A stretch of DNA of 64,000 nucleotides from Bradyrhizobium nitroreducens (lineage in GTDB: Bacteria > Pseudomonadota > Alphaproteobacteria > Rhizobiales > Xanthobacteraceae). Within the stretch, counting starts at the first letter, position 1, and each line of letters begins with the position of its first letter. Below, in pieces: positions 25,478 through 34,802 of this stretch. Position numbers and translations under genes: made by a program. Location of the stretch: NCBI RefSeq assembly GCF_002776695.1, contig NZ_LFJC01000003.1:5653394-5717393 (forward strand), in the 5' to 3' direction. The notes below the pieces were generated by a model that worked only from the letters and a program-made list of their open reading frames with translations, ran no database searches and had not been told where the DNA came from.

Positions 25478-25862
25478 AGTCCGGAGATCCGGCGCATTCT
25501 CGTCGTGGCTCGTCTCCTGCAATTGTCACTCGGTTCGACACTCGGCGCGACGACGAACAGTTGAGGAAGCAGCTGGCCGTCGCCGTCACCGCGAAGAAAT
25601 TCAAGAAGCCGTTTTCAGGGGCGAACGGCACGAACATGCTCGGCGCCGAGCACGCGGACATCATCCGTTCGTTAATCGAGGTCGGCTAAAGCTAGCACCG
25701 CGCACCACACGTCGGTGTTGTCCATTGAGATGCATGCTTGTTCGGCCCGCTCCGCGAAGAGCCTTGTTGCCTTCGATCCGTTCAAGCCGATCCTTTGACA
25801 AGTCTCAGATCTTCTGACGGTCAGAGAGCTAGGCAATCGGATCACTGAAATGGTGTGGAGGA
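25478..25862. other. Gap after SIR2 with a possible C-terminal gene scrap
   Basis: A plus-strand frame without a start ends in TAA at 25687-25689; its last part (QLAVAVTAKKFKKPFSGANG, then EHADIIRSLIEVG) looks like real protein but no family is recognised. From 25690 to 25862 I see no gene. Confidence 0.3.
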
Positions 25863-25878
25863 GTTCGCCGATGTTCGC
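25863..25878 (+). repeat. Left arm of a perfect 16-bp inverted repeat around the att core
   Basis: GTTCGCCGATGTTCGC. Its exact complement lies at 26004-26019. The midpoint between the two arms is position 25941, which is the CCA end of the tRNA fragment. Probable integrase arm-binding site. Confidence 0.6.
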
Positions 25879-25940
25879 TGGCGCTTATTCGACGGATATT
25901 CGACGACTTTTCGAGCGGAGCCGTAAGTCGTTGAAATCTC

Positions 25941-25982
25941 TGGCGCTCCCTAGGGGAATCGAACCCCTGTTTCAACCTTGAG
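25941..25982 (-). other. tRNA 3' fragment: integrase attachment site core
   Basis: Read on the minus strand, the segment has a T arm (CAGGGGTTCGATTCCCCTA), the acceptor 3' strand AGGGAGC, a discriminator G and CCA. A 5' half with the matching GCTCCCT acceptor strand is missing in the 76 bases upstream, so this is only the 3' part of a tRNA gene. Tyrosine recombinases integrate at such ends; one is encoded just to the right. The tRNA identity cannot be read because the anticodon is absent. Confidence 0.7.
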
Positions 25983-26003
25983 AGAATTGCATCTCGCACG
26001 CTG

Positions 26004-26019
26004 GCGAACATCGGCGAAC
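26004..26019 (-). repeat. Right arm of the 16-bp inverted repeat around the att core
   Basis: Exact complement of 25863-25878. It lies between the tRNA fragment and the integrase gene and overlaps the probable integrase promoter region, so integrase binding here could also autoregulate. Confidence 0.6.
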
Positions 26020-26126
26020 ATAAATAAACATTGTATTTTCAATTGCTTAGTTCGTTCACGTTCGGTACTATGTGCCTGAATTCTCGAACGCCTTTTGAAG
26101 AAAACTTGAAGAAGTGGAGCACGTCG

Positions 26127-27419
26127 TTGGCACGGGCAGCGCGACACTCGTCACTCGAAACGCGAACAGCTCGCGCGCGTTTACCGGTGCGTCGAACACC
26201 CTACTTCGCGAAGATCGCAAAAGGGCTGCGGCTCGGCTACTACCGGGGAGCGGTTTCGGGATCATGGGTCGCAAGCCTCTATCGCGGCGCGGAAGGCTAT
26301 GACACCAAGGCGATCGGCGCGGCTGACGACACTACTGACGCCGACGGCGCAACGGTCTTTGACTATTGGCAAGCGCAAGTCCAAGCCCGGAACTGGGCCG
26401 AGCGGCGGCGCCTCTTCGCGGCCGGTGTCGTTCGTACCGGCCCTTACAAGGTTGCGGATGCCGTCAAGGACTATCTCGCCGAGATCGCTGCCGAGAAGAA
26501 GCCGGCGGCCGTTCAGGGCGCCAAATACGTTTTCGATGCCTGGATCTTGCCTGATCTGGGATCTCTCGAAGTCGACAAGCTAACCACGGAGCGATTGGTA
26601 CGTTGGCGTAACAAGATCGCGACCGAACCAAAGCGAGTGCGGACAAAAAGAACCGCCACCGAAGCCGCCAGGCGCAAGACCCCTGACGACGATGATGCAC
26701 GACGTGCGCGAAAGGCGACGGCCAACCGCATCCTCACGATACTAAAGGCGGCGCTCAACCGAGCCTTCTTCGCAGATCGCGTCTCATCCGACACCGCCTG
26801 GCGAAAGGTGAAACCGTTCAAGCGGGTCGATGAGGCGGTCGTCCGCTATCTCAATATTGCCGAAATCCGCCGGCTCGTGAGTGCCTGTCCGGAAGACTTT
26901 CGAAAGTTGATAGAAGCGGCCTTGTACACAGGCTGTCGATACGCAGAGCTGACGCGTTTGAAGTATGAAGATTACAACGACGACAGCGGTACATTGTCCG
27001 TTCGTTTGAGCAAGGGCAAGAACCGACACGTCGTGTTAACGGAAGAAGGGAAATCTGCCTTCCGGGAATGGACAAAGGTCCTGCAGCCCGGCCAGCGGAT
27101 CTTCCTGAGAAGGGATGGCCGGATCTGGGGAACCTCGCACCAGCAGCGGCCGCTCGATGAAGCAAGCCAGCGAGCCACGATCTCACCGCCGGTAAATTTT
27201 CATATCTTACGACACACCCACGCTTCATATCTTGCAATGGCTGGCGTACCGATGGCGGTCATCGCCCGACAACTCGGTCATGCCGATACGAGGATGACTG
27301 AGAAGCACTACGCTCACCTTGCCCCGAGCTACGTAGCGCAGACCATTCGGGAGAATTTTCCGGTTCTCGAACTTGGAAGCTCGAGGCAAGTAATCCCACT
27401 GCACAAGCGCAGCGCCTAA
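26127..27419 (+). CDS. int: Tyrosine site-specific recombinase (integrase)
   Basis: About 430 residues from a TTG at 26127 (MARAARHSSL-type start), chosen because GTGGAG lies 7 bases upstream; an ATG at 26070 or the first codon at 26031 are alternatives. After an N-terminal part (FAKIAKGLRLGYYRGAVSGS), a SAM-like core-binding domain (DYLAEIAAEKKP to about 260) carries an unusual basic insertion (KRVRTKRTATEAARRK). The catalytic domain shows Arg in ALYTGCRYAELTRLKYED, Lys in SKGKNRHVVL, the HILRHTHASYLAMAG box (His-x-x-Arg), LGHADTRMTEKHYAHLAPSY with the second His and the nucleophile Tyr. It integrates an island at the tRNA end located about 150 bp away. Confidence 0.9.
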   Translation: MARAARHSSLETRTARARLPVRRTPYFAKIAKGLRLGYYRGAVSGSWVASLYRGAEGYDTKAIGAADDTTDADGATVFDYWQAQVQARNWAERRRLFAAGVVRTGPYKVADAVKDYLAEIAAEKKPAAVQGAKYVFDAWILPDLGSLEVDKLTTERLVRWRNKIATEPKRVRTKRTATEAARRKTPDDDDARRARKATANRILTILKAALNRAFFADRVSSDTAWRKVKPFKRVDEAVVRYLNIAEIRRLVSACPEDFRKLIEAALYTGCRYAELTRLKYEDYNDDSGTLSVRLSKGKNRHVVLTEEGKSAFREWTKVLQPGQRIFLRRDGRIWGTSHQQRPLDEASQRATISPPVNFHILRHTHASYLAMAGVPMAVIARQLGHADTRMTEKHYAHLAPSYVAQTIRENFPVLELGSSRQVIPLHKRSA

Positions 27420-27423
27420 CCGT

Positions 27424-28673
27424 CCGACCTGGGATCCGGCGAGAACCGGGCCCGGCGCGGAAGACGGCGGCCGAAGCCGACGAAGCGAACTGCTCCGAAA
27501 ATCAGCGAACGAGAAGCCCGAAAGGCCGCAGCGGACTTCGAGAAGGAGCAAAAACGCCGCGATGCGCAGCGCCGGCGGGAAGAGGTTGCCCGTGAAAGGG
27601 AGCGCGAACGGCGAGACACGGCGACGGCCAAAGCGCAAGCTGCGCTGGATAAGGCCTAGCGCGAGCAAGAAGAAAAGCAGCGGCCATCCAGGCCGAGGTC
27701 GAGGCGCTTGAGAAGCGGTCACGCGCCGAGGATGATCGGTGGGAGAAGCAAAGAGAGCGGCTGCAAGCCTCGCTGATCCCCCTCTCCTGGAAGGTCGGGA
27801 CATCGGGCAGACTGGCGAGGCGCTCCTTGCCCGCGTCGCAAGGGCGCGAAGCTGCTTTCCTTCGAGGAAGCTGCTGATCCCGACCACTGTTGATGGTGCT
27901 ACCGAGCAGATCCGTAACGGCGGGCGCGGAGCCTTTGCAGGAGACATGGACGAGCCGCCCAGGTTCACGCTCGCAATCCAGATCTTACCGACGAACCATT
28001 GGTGGATCACCCGCAAAGCCGCCCGCGCGCTACGGCGCCATGTGAAGGCGCGCCACCGGGCGGCTTTGCTGATCAGCAAAACCACTCCTCGGGACACGAC
28101 CGACGTGCCCTGCATGATCAACTCGCCGAGTTCAAAAGCAGCATGCGATCCGCTTGGGTTTGTCGCGAGGCATTTCGCAAGCTCCAGGCGCTTGCTGCCC
28201 CGGATCGCTACCGATGCAGCAGGATCGTTTCGCTTGCCGATGAGACCACGATCCACAAGGATTTCGTCGGCATCGCTCCGATCAAATTCAACGCTCGCTT
28301 GCTACTAATCAGGCTTGGCTCTGTAAGGCGCACGAGAAACGTACCACGACGCTGAACCCTGATCTCGAACTCTATGTTGTCCTAGCGGAGGCTGACTCCG
28401 CCACAAAACCGCCAGAATGCAGCCAGTTTCAGAGGTATTGAGACCGCGTGCTGAGCTTTGACCAAGGACCAAGAATGGTTGATGGCGCAGACCGCCGAGT
28501 CCGCAGACCCGAACAATAGATCGTAGCTGTTTGCTCATCTCACGGCAGACGCGATCACGAACCTTCTTGACCTGCAAGATGCTACTCAAGCTGCCTGCTG
28601 ATAAATAATCCCGCCAGTAGACCAAGACGGCGGATCTGAACACGCCTTAGCTCACGACGGGCTCGCGATTGCA
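27424..28673 (+). pseudogene. Decayed coding region behind the integrase
   Basis: About 1.25 kb with no intact gene. A plus-strand frame without start reads a charged coiled coil (AREARK-type, then KEQKRRDAQRRREEVARERE) and hits TAG at 27657-27659. Further on, short stretches in shifting frames look coding (ALHDQLAEFKSSMRSAW, VSLADETTIHKDFVGIAP, and KAHEKRTTTLNPDLELYVVL ending in TGA near 28441). These could be one gene broken by several frameshifts. No family is recognised. From about 28450 to the binding-protein stop at 28674 I see nothing. Confidence 0.35.
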
Positions 28674-29882
28674 TCATTCGTCATCGATCAACTCGCGGAG
28701 TTTGACCCACTTTTCTCCATCGAACCTGATCAGTTGAATTTGCCTGATGGCTGAATAGTCGCCAGGAGCGGTTTGTATCGTAACGCCCTCCATGAGCAAC
28801 GACAATCGTAATCCACGTAGGTTCGTCGCTTGCTTCAGCACATTCTCACGAGTCAAATTATCTCCACAGCGCCGAAGGATCTCGGCAGCCGCTTCCATCA
28901 CTGAGAATCCCCGAATTGCTGCAATGTCATCGGGGTCATGGCCGGGAAACGCTTTGCTCAGAAAAGACAGATACTCTTGAACGCCTGCGTCGCTCCGCAA
29001 AGCGGGATCGCTAGGCGTCTTGTAGCTCGTCGTGCTAATGAGGCCGGTCGAGGCAGCTTCTCCCGCCGGGACAAGAACTTCCTTTACGGAATTTGCTATC
29101 GAGGTTGAGATGATCTGGGGTTTCCAGCCCAGTTCAGCGATCTTGCGTATGGCTTGCGCCGCAAAGCGATTCTGAGCGGCGAGAAACACAATATCAGTCG
29201 CCGCGGATTTCAAGGCCACGATTTGGGAGTCAATCGTCGGATCCGTCGCTTGGTAGTTGGCCTCTTTCACAATCATCGTGGGAGCCTCAGCCTTTAGCCC
29301 CTCACGCAAGCCTTTCATGAAGTCTCTTCCTACGTCGTCAGCTTGATACAACGCGCCGATCTTTTTGCCCCCGTACTCTTCCAAAAGAAAATGGCCGATA
29401 GCTCGTCCCTCTCCCACATAAAAAGGGGAGTAAGGGGTGGTCCAGGGAAAGTGCTCGGGATCGTTCCAGCGTGATGCTCCGCTCTGGATAAGGAGATGTG
29501 GTACTTTCTTCAGATTCAGGTATTTCTGGATCGCCGCATTTGTCGGCGTTCCGAATGAGCCGACGATCGCGAGAACGTCTTCGTTCTCGACCAATTGGCG
29601 GATTACTTCTGCAGTCTTTGGAGGACTATAACCGTCATCCTTTTGGATCAGAAGGATCCTGCGTCCATTGACCCCTCCCCGCGCATTCAAGGCATCCAGA
29701 TAGGCTGCCATGACGCGGTATTGAAAACCGTAGCTCGATCCTGGACCGGAGAAGGGAGCATTCTGTCCTATCTTGATTTCCGTGTCGCTGACGCCCGGTC
29801 CGTATTGCTTTTGCGCCTGAGAGACGTCGACGGCGGCGAGTAACGCTCCCGCAAGGAAGAAAACGAAACCGAAAACTCGCAT
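28674..29882 (-). CDS. LIV-type ABC transporter periplasmic binding protein (solo)
   Basis: 402 residues. Signal peptide at 1-23 (MRVFGFVFFLAGALLAAVDV, cut after SQA), then GVSDTEIKIGQNAPFSGPGS, the standard opening of type I periplasmic binding proteins of the branched-chain amino-acid (Peripla_BP_6) class, and ARGGVNGRRILLIQKDDGYS. Many members bind aromatic or short organic acids rather than amino acids. No permease or ATPase is adjacent, so it may serve the LivFGHM set at 42.9-47.8 kb or a remote one. It is the last minus-strand gene of the acyl-CoA region and lies 237 bp from the hydratase gene. Confidence 0.88.
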   Translation of the reverse strand: MRVFGFVFFLAGALLAAVDVSQAQKQYGPGVSDTEIKIGQNAPFSGPGSSYGFQYRVMAAYLDALNARGGVNGRRILLIQKDDGYSPPKTAEVIRQLVENEDVLAIVGSFGTPTNAAIQKYLNLKKVPHLLIQSGASRWNDPEHFPWTTPYSPFYVGEGRAIGHFLLEEYGGKKIGALYQADDVGRDFMKGLREGLKAEAPTMIVKEANYQATDPTIDSQIVALKSAATDIVFLAAQNRFAAQAIRKIAELGWKPQIISTSIANSVKEVLVPAGEAASTGLISTTSYKTPSDPALRSDAGVQEYLSFLSKAFPGHDPDDIAAIRGFSVMEAAAEILRRCGDNLTRENVLKQATNLRGLRLSLLMEGVTIQTAPGDYSAIRQIQLIRFDGEKWVKLRELIDDE

Positions 29883-30119
29883 TGCTGCTCTCCCTATCTA
29901 TCATTATGTTTTCGAAGGACGGTTCGGTTGTCACAGACCTCGGCCTGCGAACAAGCGCCCGTCGGCAACTGGCATCGGCACGGATACGACTGTCGGAAGG
30001 TGCGCGAGAACTTTCATTCCAACCGGCAAGTCACGTTGGAAAGTCTGAGATTCATCGAACAGAGATCGACAGTTTCAAGCCTCGGGGGCCTCTCCAGCAC
30101 GAGCAGCGTACGCCGCAAC

Positions 30120-31190
30120 TCAGACCCTGTAGTGAAAGATTGTCGACGTGTAGAGCTTTGCGAGATCACCTGATTGATTGAAGAACGACTTCACGTACGT
30201 CCCGAAGTATCCCTCGCCCAGCCTGGTCTTCTTTATTCCGGAGCAGTCAAGCAGCTCCTCGGTAACACGAATGGTGTCGCCTATTCCCAATGGGGCATAA
30301 AATTCCGTTTCGGCTTTGACGACCGCCAGTTCGGGGTAGCCTGGAATGGATAGTGGACGAGAACTATCCGCCCATCCTTTTCGCATCGACTGAAGCAACG
30401 GCAACCCTCGCAGTCCCTTCGCGATACCCAGTGGCGTTGTCGCCCCTGGACGCTTGTAGCCGAGCCCCAACTGGACCGACGATCCTGGTCCGAGAAGCAT
30501 GCCGAACGGAGGAGCAATCAATCGTCCATGCGACGTTGTGCGTGCATATTCCCTGTCCCAGTAAAGTGGGTTCCAGTCCTCGATCGCCTCGCACCAGAGA
30601 AGCAGCTCATCCTCCGAGATAGGAACGCTACGACCCTGACTACATTCGCTAACGACACCGATTTTCGCCTTCGCCACCTCAGGCATCGCCGGGTCGATGC
30701 GTGTGGCTGCTCGTGAAGCGGTCGTGACTCTCATCGGTGTCGGCGGGCCATCCTGAGATGGCAGAGACAGAGTCGCCCGTCCCGTTGCGGCTCCCTCCGT
30801 ACCCGCGTAGGAGATACTGAGGTCGTCGATGTCGATGAGTGCCTCACCATTTTCTCCGCGATACTTTCTCTTGACACTGCCCGATACTGTGAGCACATCG
30901 CCGACGCAGCTTGGCTTGTTCAGACTGAAGGCGAGTTTGCGAAGAGCCGCATCGGGACCCGACCAATCGCTCAATAATCGTCCGAACAGTCCCGCGACAT
31001 GAGGCGTTGCGATAAAGGCATCGCGCACCCCGACGGCACGGGCATAGTCGCCATCGAAATGGACGTAGTCGTAGAGCCCGCTTGCACGCACGAAAGCGAC
31101 AAGCCGTAAGAGGCTGAGCTCGTATTCGTAAGAAGGAAGCCTATCGCCCGCTTGCACTTCTTCCCAAACAATCGATTTATACCTGTTCAT
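30120..31190 (-). CDS. Double-hotdog acyl-CoA hydratase (MaoC/FAS1-like)
   Basis: About 356 residues; the ATG at 31190 is preferred over a GTG at 31202. Two hotdog domains are visible: an N-terminal FAS1-type dehydratase domain (LVAFVRASGLYDYVHFDGDY, then TPHVAGLFGRLLSDW) and a C-terminal MaoC-like domain (LLLWCEAIEDWNPLYWDREY, APPFGMLLGPG). Tandem-hotdog proteins hydrate trans-enoyl-CoA or act as mesaconyl-type hydratases; the substrate is open. It sits with CoA transferase, DUF35 and thiolase-like genes on the same strand, a set seen in side-chain degradation of branched and polycyclic acids. Confidence 0.75.
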   Translation of the reverse strand: MNRYKSIVWEEVQAGDRLPSYEYELSLLRLVAFVRASGLYDYVHFDGDYARAVGVRDAFIATPHVAGLFGRLLSDWSGPDAALRKLAFSLNKPSCVGDVLTVSGSVKRKYRGENGEALIDIDDLSISYAGTEGAATGRATLSLPSQDGPPTPMRVTTASRAATRIDPAMPEVAKAKIGVVSECSQGRSVPISEDELLLWCEAIEDWNPLYWDREYARTTSHGRLIAPPFGMLLGPGSSVQLGLGYKRPGATTPLGIAKGLRGLPLLQSMRKGWADSSRPLSIPGYPELAVVKAETEFYAPLGIGDTIRVTEELLDCSGIKKTRLGEGYFGTYVKSFFNQSGDLAKLYTSTIFHYRV

Positions 31191-31367
31191 TGTCACACTC
31201 ACTCAATTTCCCCAGCCGACGGTTGGCCCTTATCAGACGGTTCGATACTCGTCGGACACAAGCAGCTTCACCGCGCCCGCAAACCTTCGGCGCAATGTTC
31301 TCGCTCAAGTCCGATCCCCTGCACGTCGAGTGAATGCGTCACCAGCAGCCGCACCCGCCACTGTCGG

Positions 31368-32654
31368 TCACGACGTCAGGTGTTGACGCTTGCCGCACGC
31401 CCCTGACGCTTCAATTTCCGCGATCCGCTCCTGGTCATATCCCAAGACCTGCGAGAAGACCTCAAGCGTGTGTTGGCCCAGGAAAGGCGCCGCCCGAGCA
31501 TCCAGTGCAGGCGTCCCTTCAAGGCGCAGCGGTGACGAGATATTCGGGATCCAACCGATCAGCGGATGCTCTATGCGTCCAACAAGATTCCGCTCCCGTG
31601 CTTCGTCGGACGCGAGAGCTTCGCTCAGGGTTCGAACGAGTCCGCAGGGAATCGCTGCCGCGCGCAGCTTACGACTCCAATAATCCCAAGGATGTTTTGC
31701 AAACTCCTCGGATATGACGGAGAAGATGAAATCGCGATGCGCGCCCCTCTTTGCATTGCTCGAGAACTCGATGTTGTTAGCGATGTCGGGACGATTGATG
31801 ACGTTCGTAAACAATCTTTGAAAGATCTTGTCGTTTCCGCAAGCGATATAGACTTCGCGGTCTGCAGTGGCAAAGACGCCGGTTGGACAGGTGTCTGGGC
31901 TTACATTTGCGTGACGTTGCGGCTCGGCGCCGGACGTGAGGTGTTGCATCGTCGCAAAACCTGTCATTGTCATCGCAGTATCGAAGAGGCTGATCTCGAC
32001 TTTTTGACCCATGCGATTGCGCTCACGCGCAAACAGGGCCAGGAGAATTGCGTTACCCGCCATCATCGACGTCGCCATATCCATCACAACCGGGCCAGAT
32101 CGTACGCCTGGCCGATCCGGATATCCGTTCATCGACATGAAACCACTTTCGGCCTGGACAACGGCGTCCAAGCCACTACGATCGCAAAACGATCCCTGGC
32201 GCCCGTAAGCGGAGATCGAGCAATAGATCAGTCGTGGATTCAATTTGGCACAGAATTCATAGTCGAGCCCGAAGCGCTCCATGACCCCCGTAGAGAAATT
32301 CTCGACCAGCACGTCCGCGGAGCGAATGAGATCTTTGGCGACCTCAAGACCAGCTGCAGATTTGATATCCAACGCAATGCTTTTCTTGTTGCGATTGGCC
32401 CATAGAAACGGCGCGCCGCCTCCGTACGCACCCATTTCGCGATCATGAGGTGGATAGAACCGAAAGTCCTCTCCTCTGCCTGGTGGCTCGATTTTTATCA
32501 CCTCCGCACCGAAGTCAGCCAGCATCTGCGTTGCGAGTGGTCCAGCCAGGAAATGCGTGAAATCCACGACCCTCAGGCCGTCAAGAGCACTTGGGCCGGA
32601 CGGCGCTTCACGTGTAAGAACTGGAAGCTCCGAGATTTTTAGTTTGTCGAACAT
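31368..32654 (-). CDS. CaiB/BaiF-family CoA transferase
   Basis: 428 residues. Family opening LDGLRVVDFTHFLAGPLATQ, then MLADFGAEVIKIEPPGRGED, LWANRNKKSIALDIKSAAG, DVLVENFSTGVMERFGL and GRQGSFCDRSGLDAVVQAES. The Asp in SGLDAVVQAE aligns with the catalytic Asp that forms the acyl anhydride in formyl-CoA transferase, so this is likely a true type III CoA transferase. It would move CoA between carboxylic acids to activate a substrate without ATP. About 220 bp separates it from the DUF35 gene and 165 bp from the hydratase gene; a common transcript is likely. Confidence 0.85.
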   Translation of the reverse strand: MFDKLKISELPVLTREAPSGPSALDGLRVVDFTHFLAGPLATQMLADFGAEVIKIEPPGRGEDFRFYPPHDREMGAYGGGAPFLWANRNKKSIALDIKSAAGLEVAKDLIRSADVLVENFSTGVMERFGLDYEFCAKLNPRLIYCSISAYGRQGSFCDRSGLDAVVQAESGFMSMNGYPDRPGVRSGPVVMDMATSMMAGNAILLALFARERNRMGQKVEISLFDTAMTMTGFATMQHLTSGAEPQRHANVSPDTCPTGVFATADREVYIACGNDKIFQRLFTNVINRPDIANNIEFSSNAKRGAHRDFIFSVISEEFAKHPWDYWSRKLRAAAIPCGLVRTLSEALASDEARERNLVGRIEHPLIGWIPNISSPLRLEGTPALDARAAPFLGQHTLEVFSQVLGYDQERIAEIEASGACGKRQHLTS

Positions 32655-32876
32655 GTCGTTACTCCCGGAAGCGCGGTATGTCTTGCGAGACGTTCAACGG
32701 CACAATCTCGCTTAAGGCCTGGAAAGCGACTCCATCTCTACGTAGACAAGTATGAGCTCCACCACTCAGGCTCACCCCGAGATATGCACCGAGCGGTCCC
32801 GATTTACAGCCAGGCCTACGACACACCAACCCGTCTTCCTTTCGTGATCGATCAGCGACTCTGCGCGTCGGGCTGG

Positions 32877-33302
32877 CTATCTCCCGATCTCAAACGCGAA
32901 GTATGGGCCGTCCGGATGATGCGTTGCCACTATCGAGCCTCTAAGTCCTACAGCCGGCTTATCGGGCTTGTTCAGTATTCGCGAAGCAAGCCGCACCCCC
33001 TGATCGAGGTCAATAATGGCTACGGCATATGGAGCGTCTGCTTCGAAAATTGCGGGGGCTGCATGGATCGTGGTGCATGAATAGATTTCGCCGTCTGGAG
33101 ACAGATCCACCCATTCCATGTCAATGCACCAGCATCGCGGACAGATGGGCTTCGGCGGGAAGGTACTCTCGGAGCATTTCGCGCATCGCGTCGTCTTGAA
33201 CTCGCCGTCTTGAAGAGCACGCCAGAATGGCTGGTTGAAGCGCGTAAGTCGCGGTGGGTACGGCCGGACTGTCGGATACTTTCGGATGGCGATCCTCGTC
33301 AT
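32877..33302 (-). CDS. DUF35 zinc-ribbon/OB-fold protein, partner of the thiolase-like gene
   Basis: 141 residues. An N-terminal helix (RFNQPFWRALQDGEF) precedes a zinc ribbon (Cys40, Cys43, Cys54, Cys57: CAKC, CPRC) and an OB fold (GEIYSCTTIHAAPAIF, VAIIDLDQGVRLASRI). DUF35 proteins bind acyl-CoA and form complexes with thiolase-like partners. Its start overlaps the thiolase-like stop by 4 bases (ATGA), the usual layout. In steroid side-chain degradation such a pair (Ltp2 with the ChsH2 DUF35 domain) performs a retro-aldol cleavage. Confidence 0.85.
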   Translation of the reverse strand: MTRIAIRKYPTVRPYPPRLTRFNQPFWRALQDGEFKTTRCAKCSESTFPPKPICPRCWCIDMEWVDLSPDGEIYSCTTIHAAPAIFEADAPYAVAIIDLDQGVRLASRILNKPDKPAVGLRGSIVATHHPDGPYFAFEIGR

Positions 33303-34492
33303 TGCCCGCGCTCCAGTACGTGAATTAGCGCCGCGTTGTAGTTGCCAAGTTCACAGCTCATCAGCCCCAATCGTGCATCGGCAACCTGTCGGGCGCCGGC
33401 CCGCTGGGTTAGCTGCTCGAAGAGTTCCAGGGCGTTGTATAGAGGTGTCAGGCGGGCCGGATGTCCGCGCGACTGGCAGCCGCCAGACGTGTTGATCGGA
33501 ATCCGACCGCCCAAAGCAGTCTCGCGAGCCGCAGCAGCCCGTGCCCCATCACCTCTCTTGGTCAAGCCAACCGCTTCACTGACTAGAATTTCTACGATCG
33601 TGCACGGCGCATAAAGCTCAGCAAGGTCGATGTCCGCAGCACTTATGCCGGCGTCCTGATAGGCCGCCTGCGCGGCCCTAGCAGCAGAATTGAAGGCTAT
33701 CATGTCGTAAGGTCGATCACCGACTTGGTGAATGCCCTCGTGATAGGAGCCGCGGCCACGAATCCTCACGAACGGCTTGCCGAGCGTGCGCGCATACTCC
33801 TCCTCTGCGAGAACTAGACATACTGCGCCATCATCACGCGGAGGAACGTCCAATAGCGATAAGGGCTCGACCACCGGCCGCGAATTTAACACATCCTCGA
33901 CAGTGATCGGCTTTCGGAAATGAGCAAGGGGGTTCAGGCTCGCGTGCAGCCGATTCTTTACTGCGACAGATGCCAAGTCGGCCCGCGTGGCGCCGTGTTC
34001 GTGCATGTAGCGAGTGGCATCCATGGCATACCAAGATATCGGCGTGAAGCCAGCCGGACTGTGGAAGTCAATATCGCCCGTCGCACGCATCGACATGTTC
34101 ATGTGCTGGGCAGCAGACGTTGCCGTCTCCATGTTTACGCCGAGCGCCAGGGCGACTTTGGCGCGACCAAGTCGGATTTGATCGGCGGCCTGTTCGAACG
34201 CAAAGCCTCCGGTCATGCCGTTACCCATCACCTCCATGACGGCCCCACGACATTGGAGCCCGAGATAAGACGTCATGAACGTGGAAAAATAGCGCTGCTG
34301 CGTGTAAATGTGCGGTTCGGAAAACACGAGTGAATCGATCGACGATTTGTCGATCCCAGCTTCGTTTACCGCCGCAGTCACTACGCGGGACAGCACCTCG
34401 TGCTCGACCACCTGATAGTCGTCCAAGGGCCCAGTCTGGATTTTTCCGACTGGAATCGCGCTCGCCGCCACTATTACGACCGAGGTCGACAA
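33299..34492 (-). CDS. Thiolase-like protein, probable retro-aldolase rather than thiolase
   Basis: 397 residues with the thiolase fold: AASAIPVGK at the start, AVMEVMGNGMTGGFAFEQAA, VALALGVNMET, and the GHP box in SGGCQSRGHP with CELGNYNAA near the end. In catalytic thiolases the segment around residue 89 reads V-x-x-x-C-G-S-G; here Met89 replaces the nucleophile Cys (EVMGNGM). The SCP2/lipid-transfer branch, including Ltp2-type aldolases, lacks this Cys. With the DUF35 partner this suggests retro-aldol cleavage of a beta-hydroxyacyl-CoA. The start lies next to a divergent promoter with an operator-like element at 34573. Confidence 0.75.
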   Translation of the reverse strand: MSTSVVIVAASAIPVGKIQTGPLDDYQVVEHEVLSRVVTAAVNEAGIDKSSIDSLVFSEPHIYTQQRYFSTFMTSYLGLQCRGAVMEVMGNGMTGGFAFEQAADQIRLGRAKVALALGVNMETATSAAQHMNMSMRATGDIDFHSPAGFTPISWYAMDATRYMHEHGATRADLASVAVKNRLHASLNPLAHFRKPITVEDVLNSRPVVEPLSLLDVPPRDDGAVCLVLAEEEYARTLGKPFVRIRGRGSYHEGIHQVGDRPYDMIAFNSAARAAQAAYQDAGISAADIDLAELYAPCTIVEILVSEAVGLTKRGDGARAAAARETALGGRIPINTSGGCQSRGHPARLTPLYNALELFEQLTQRAGARQVADARLGLMSCELGNYNAALIHVLERGQ

Positions 34493-34802
34493 GATCTCCC
34501 CCTCCCAACAAGTTGTTGCTGACAGCTAGCCGAGGGCACCAAGCCCAAGCCCAAGCCAAAGCCGCCGATTTTCTAACGGTTAATCGCTAGATACCGGTTT
34601 GTCAACCGATCTACATGCGCTTTAAGCCCCATAAATTGCGGCCAACACCTCAGCCCGCGCGAATTCTATCGAATAATTACTAGATTTGTTTGTCAGCATC
34701 CGCTACGCCTTCTTCCTCGCGTTCGGAAACCGGTCGACAATCTTGTCTCCTGCTTTGCCGAGCCCACTGTGTTCTAGGTCATCCATTTCGTTGGAGAACG
34801 GT
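34493..34802. promoter_or_regulatory. Divergent promoter with operator-like element
   Basis: 310 bp between the thiolase-like gene (minus) and the acyl-CoA dehydrogenase (plus). The 18-mer CTAACGGTTAATCGCTAG at 34573-34590 matches 13 of 18 positions of the element at 51529. A weaker copy, CTATCGAATAATTACTAG, lies at 34666-34683. A short AAGCCC-type repeat is at 34544-34560. Confidence 0.5.

Noticed and set aside
25941..26016. Complete tRNA gene on the minus strand
   Set aside because: The acceptor 5' strand GCTCCCT, D arm and anticodon arm are absent in the 76 bases upstream of CCA; only the 3' part is present.
25863..26063. Further LexA boxes near the integrase
   Set aside because: GTTC doublets occur at 25863 and 26050-26063, but the spacing is 6 or 2 bases, not the required 7.
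27225..28256. Minus-strand ORF of 343 codons across the integrase end and decayed region
   Set aside because: Low-complexity Ser/Arg/Leu composition typical of an antisense frame in GC-rich DNA, and it overlaps the integrase catalytic end.
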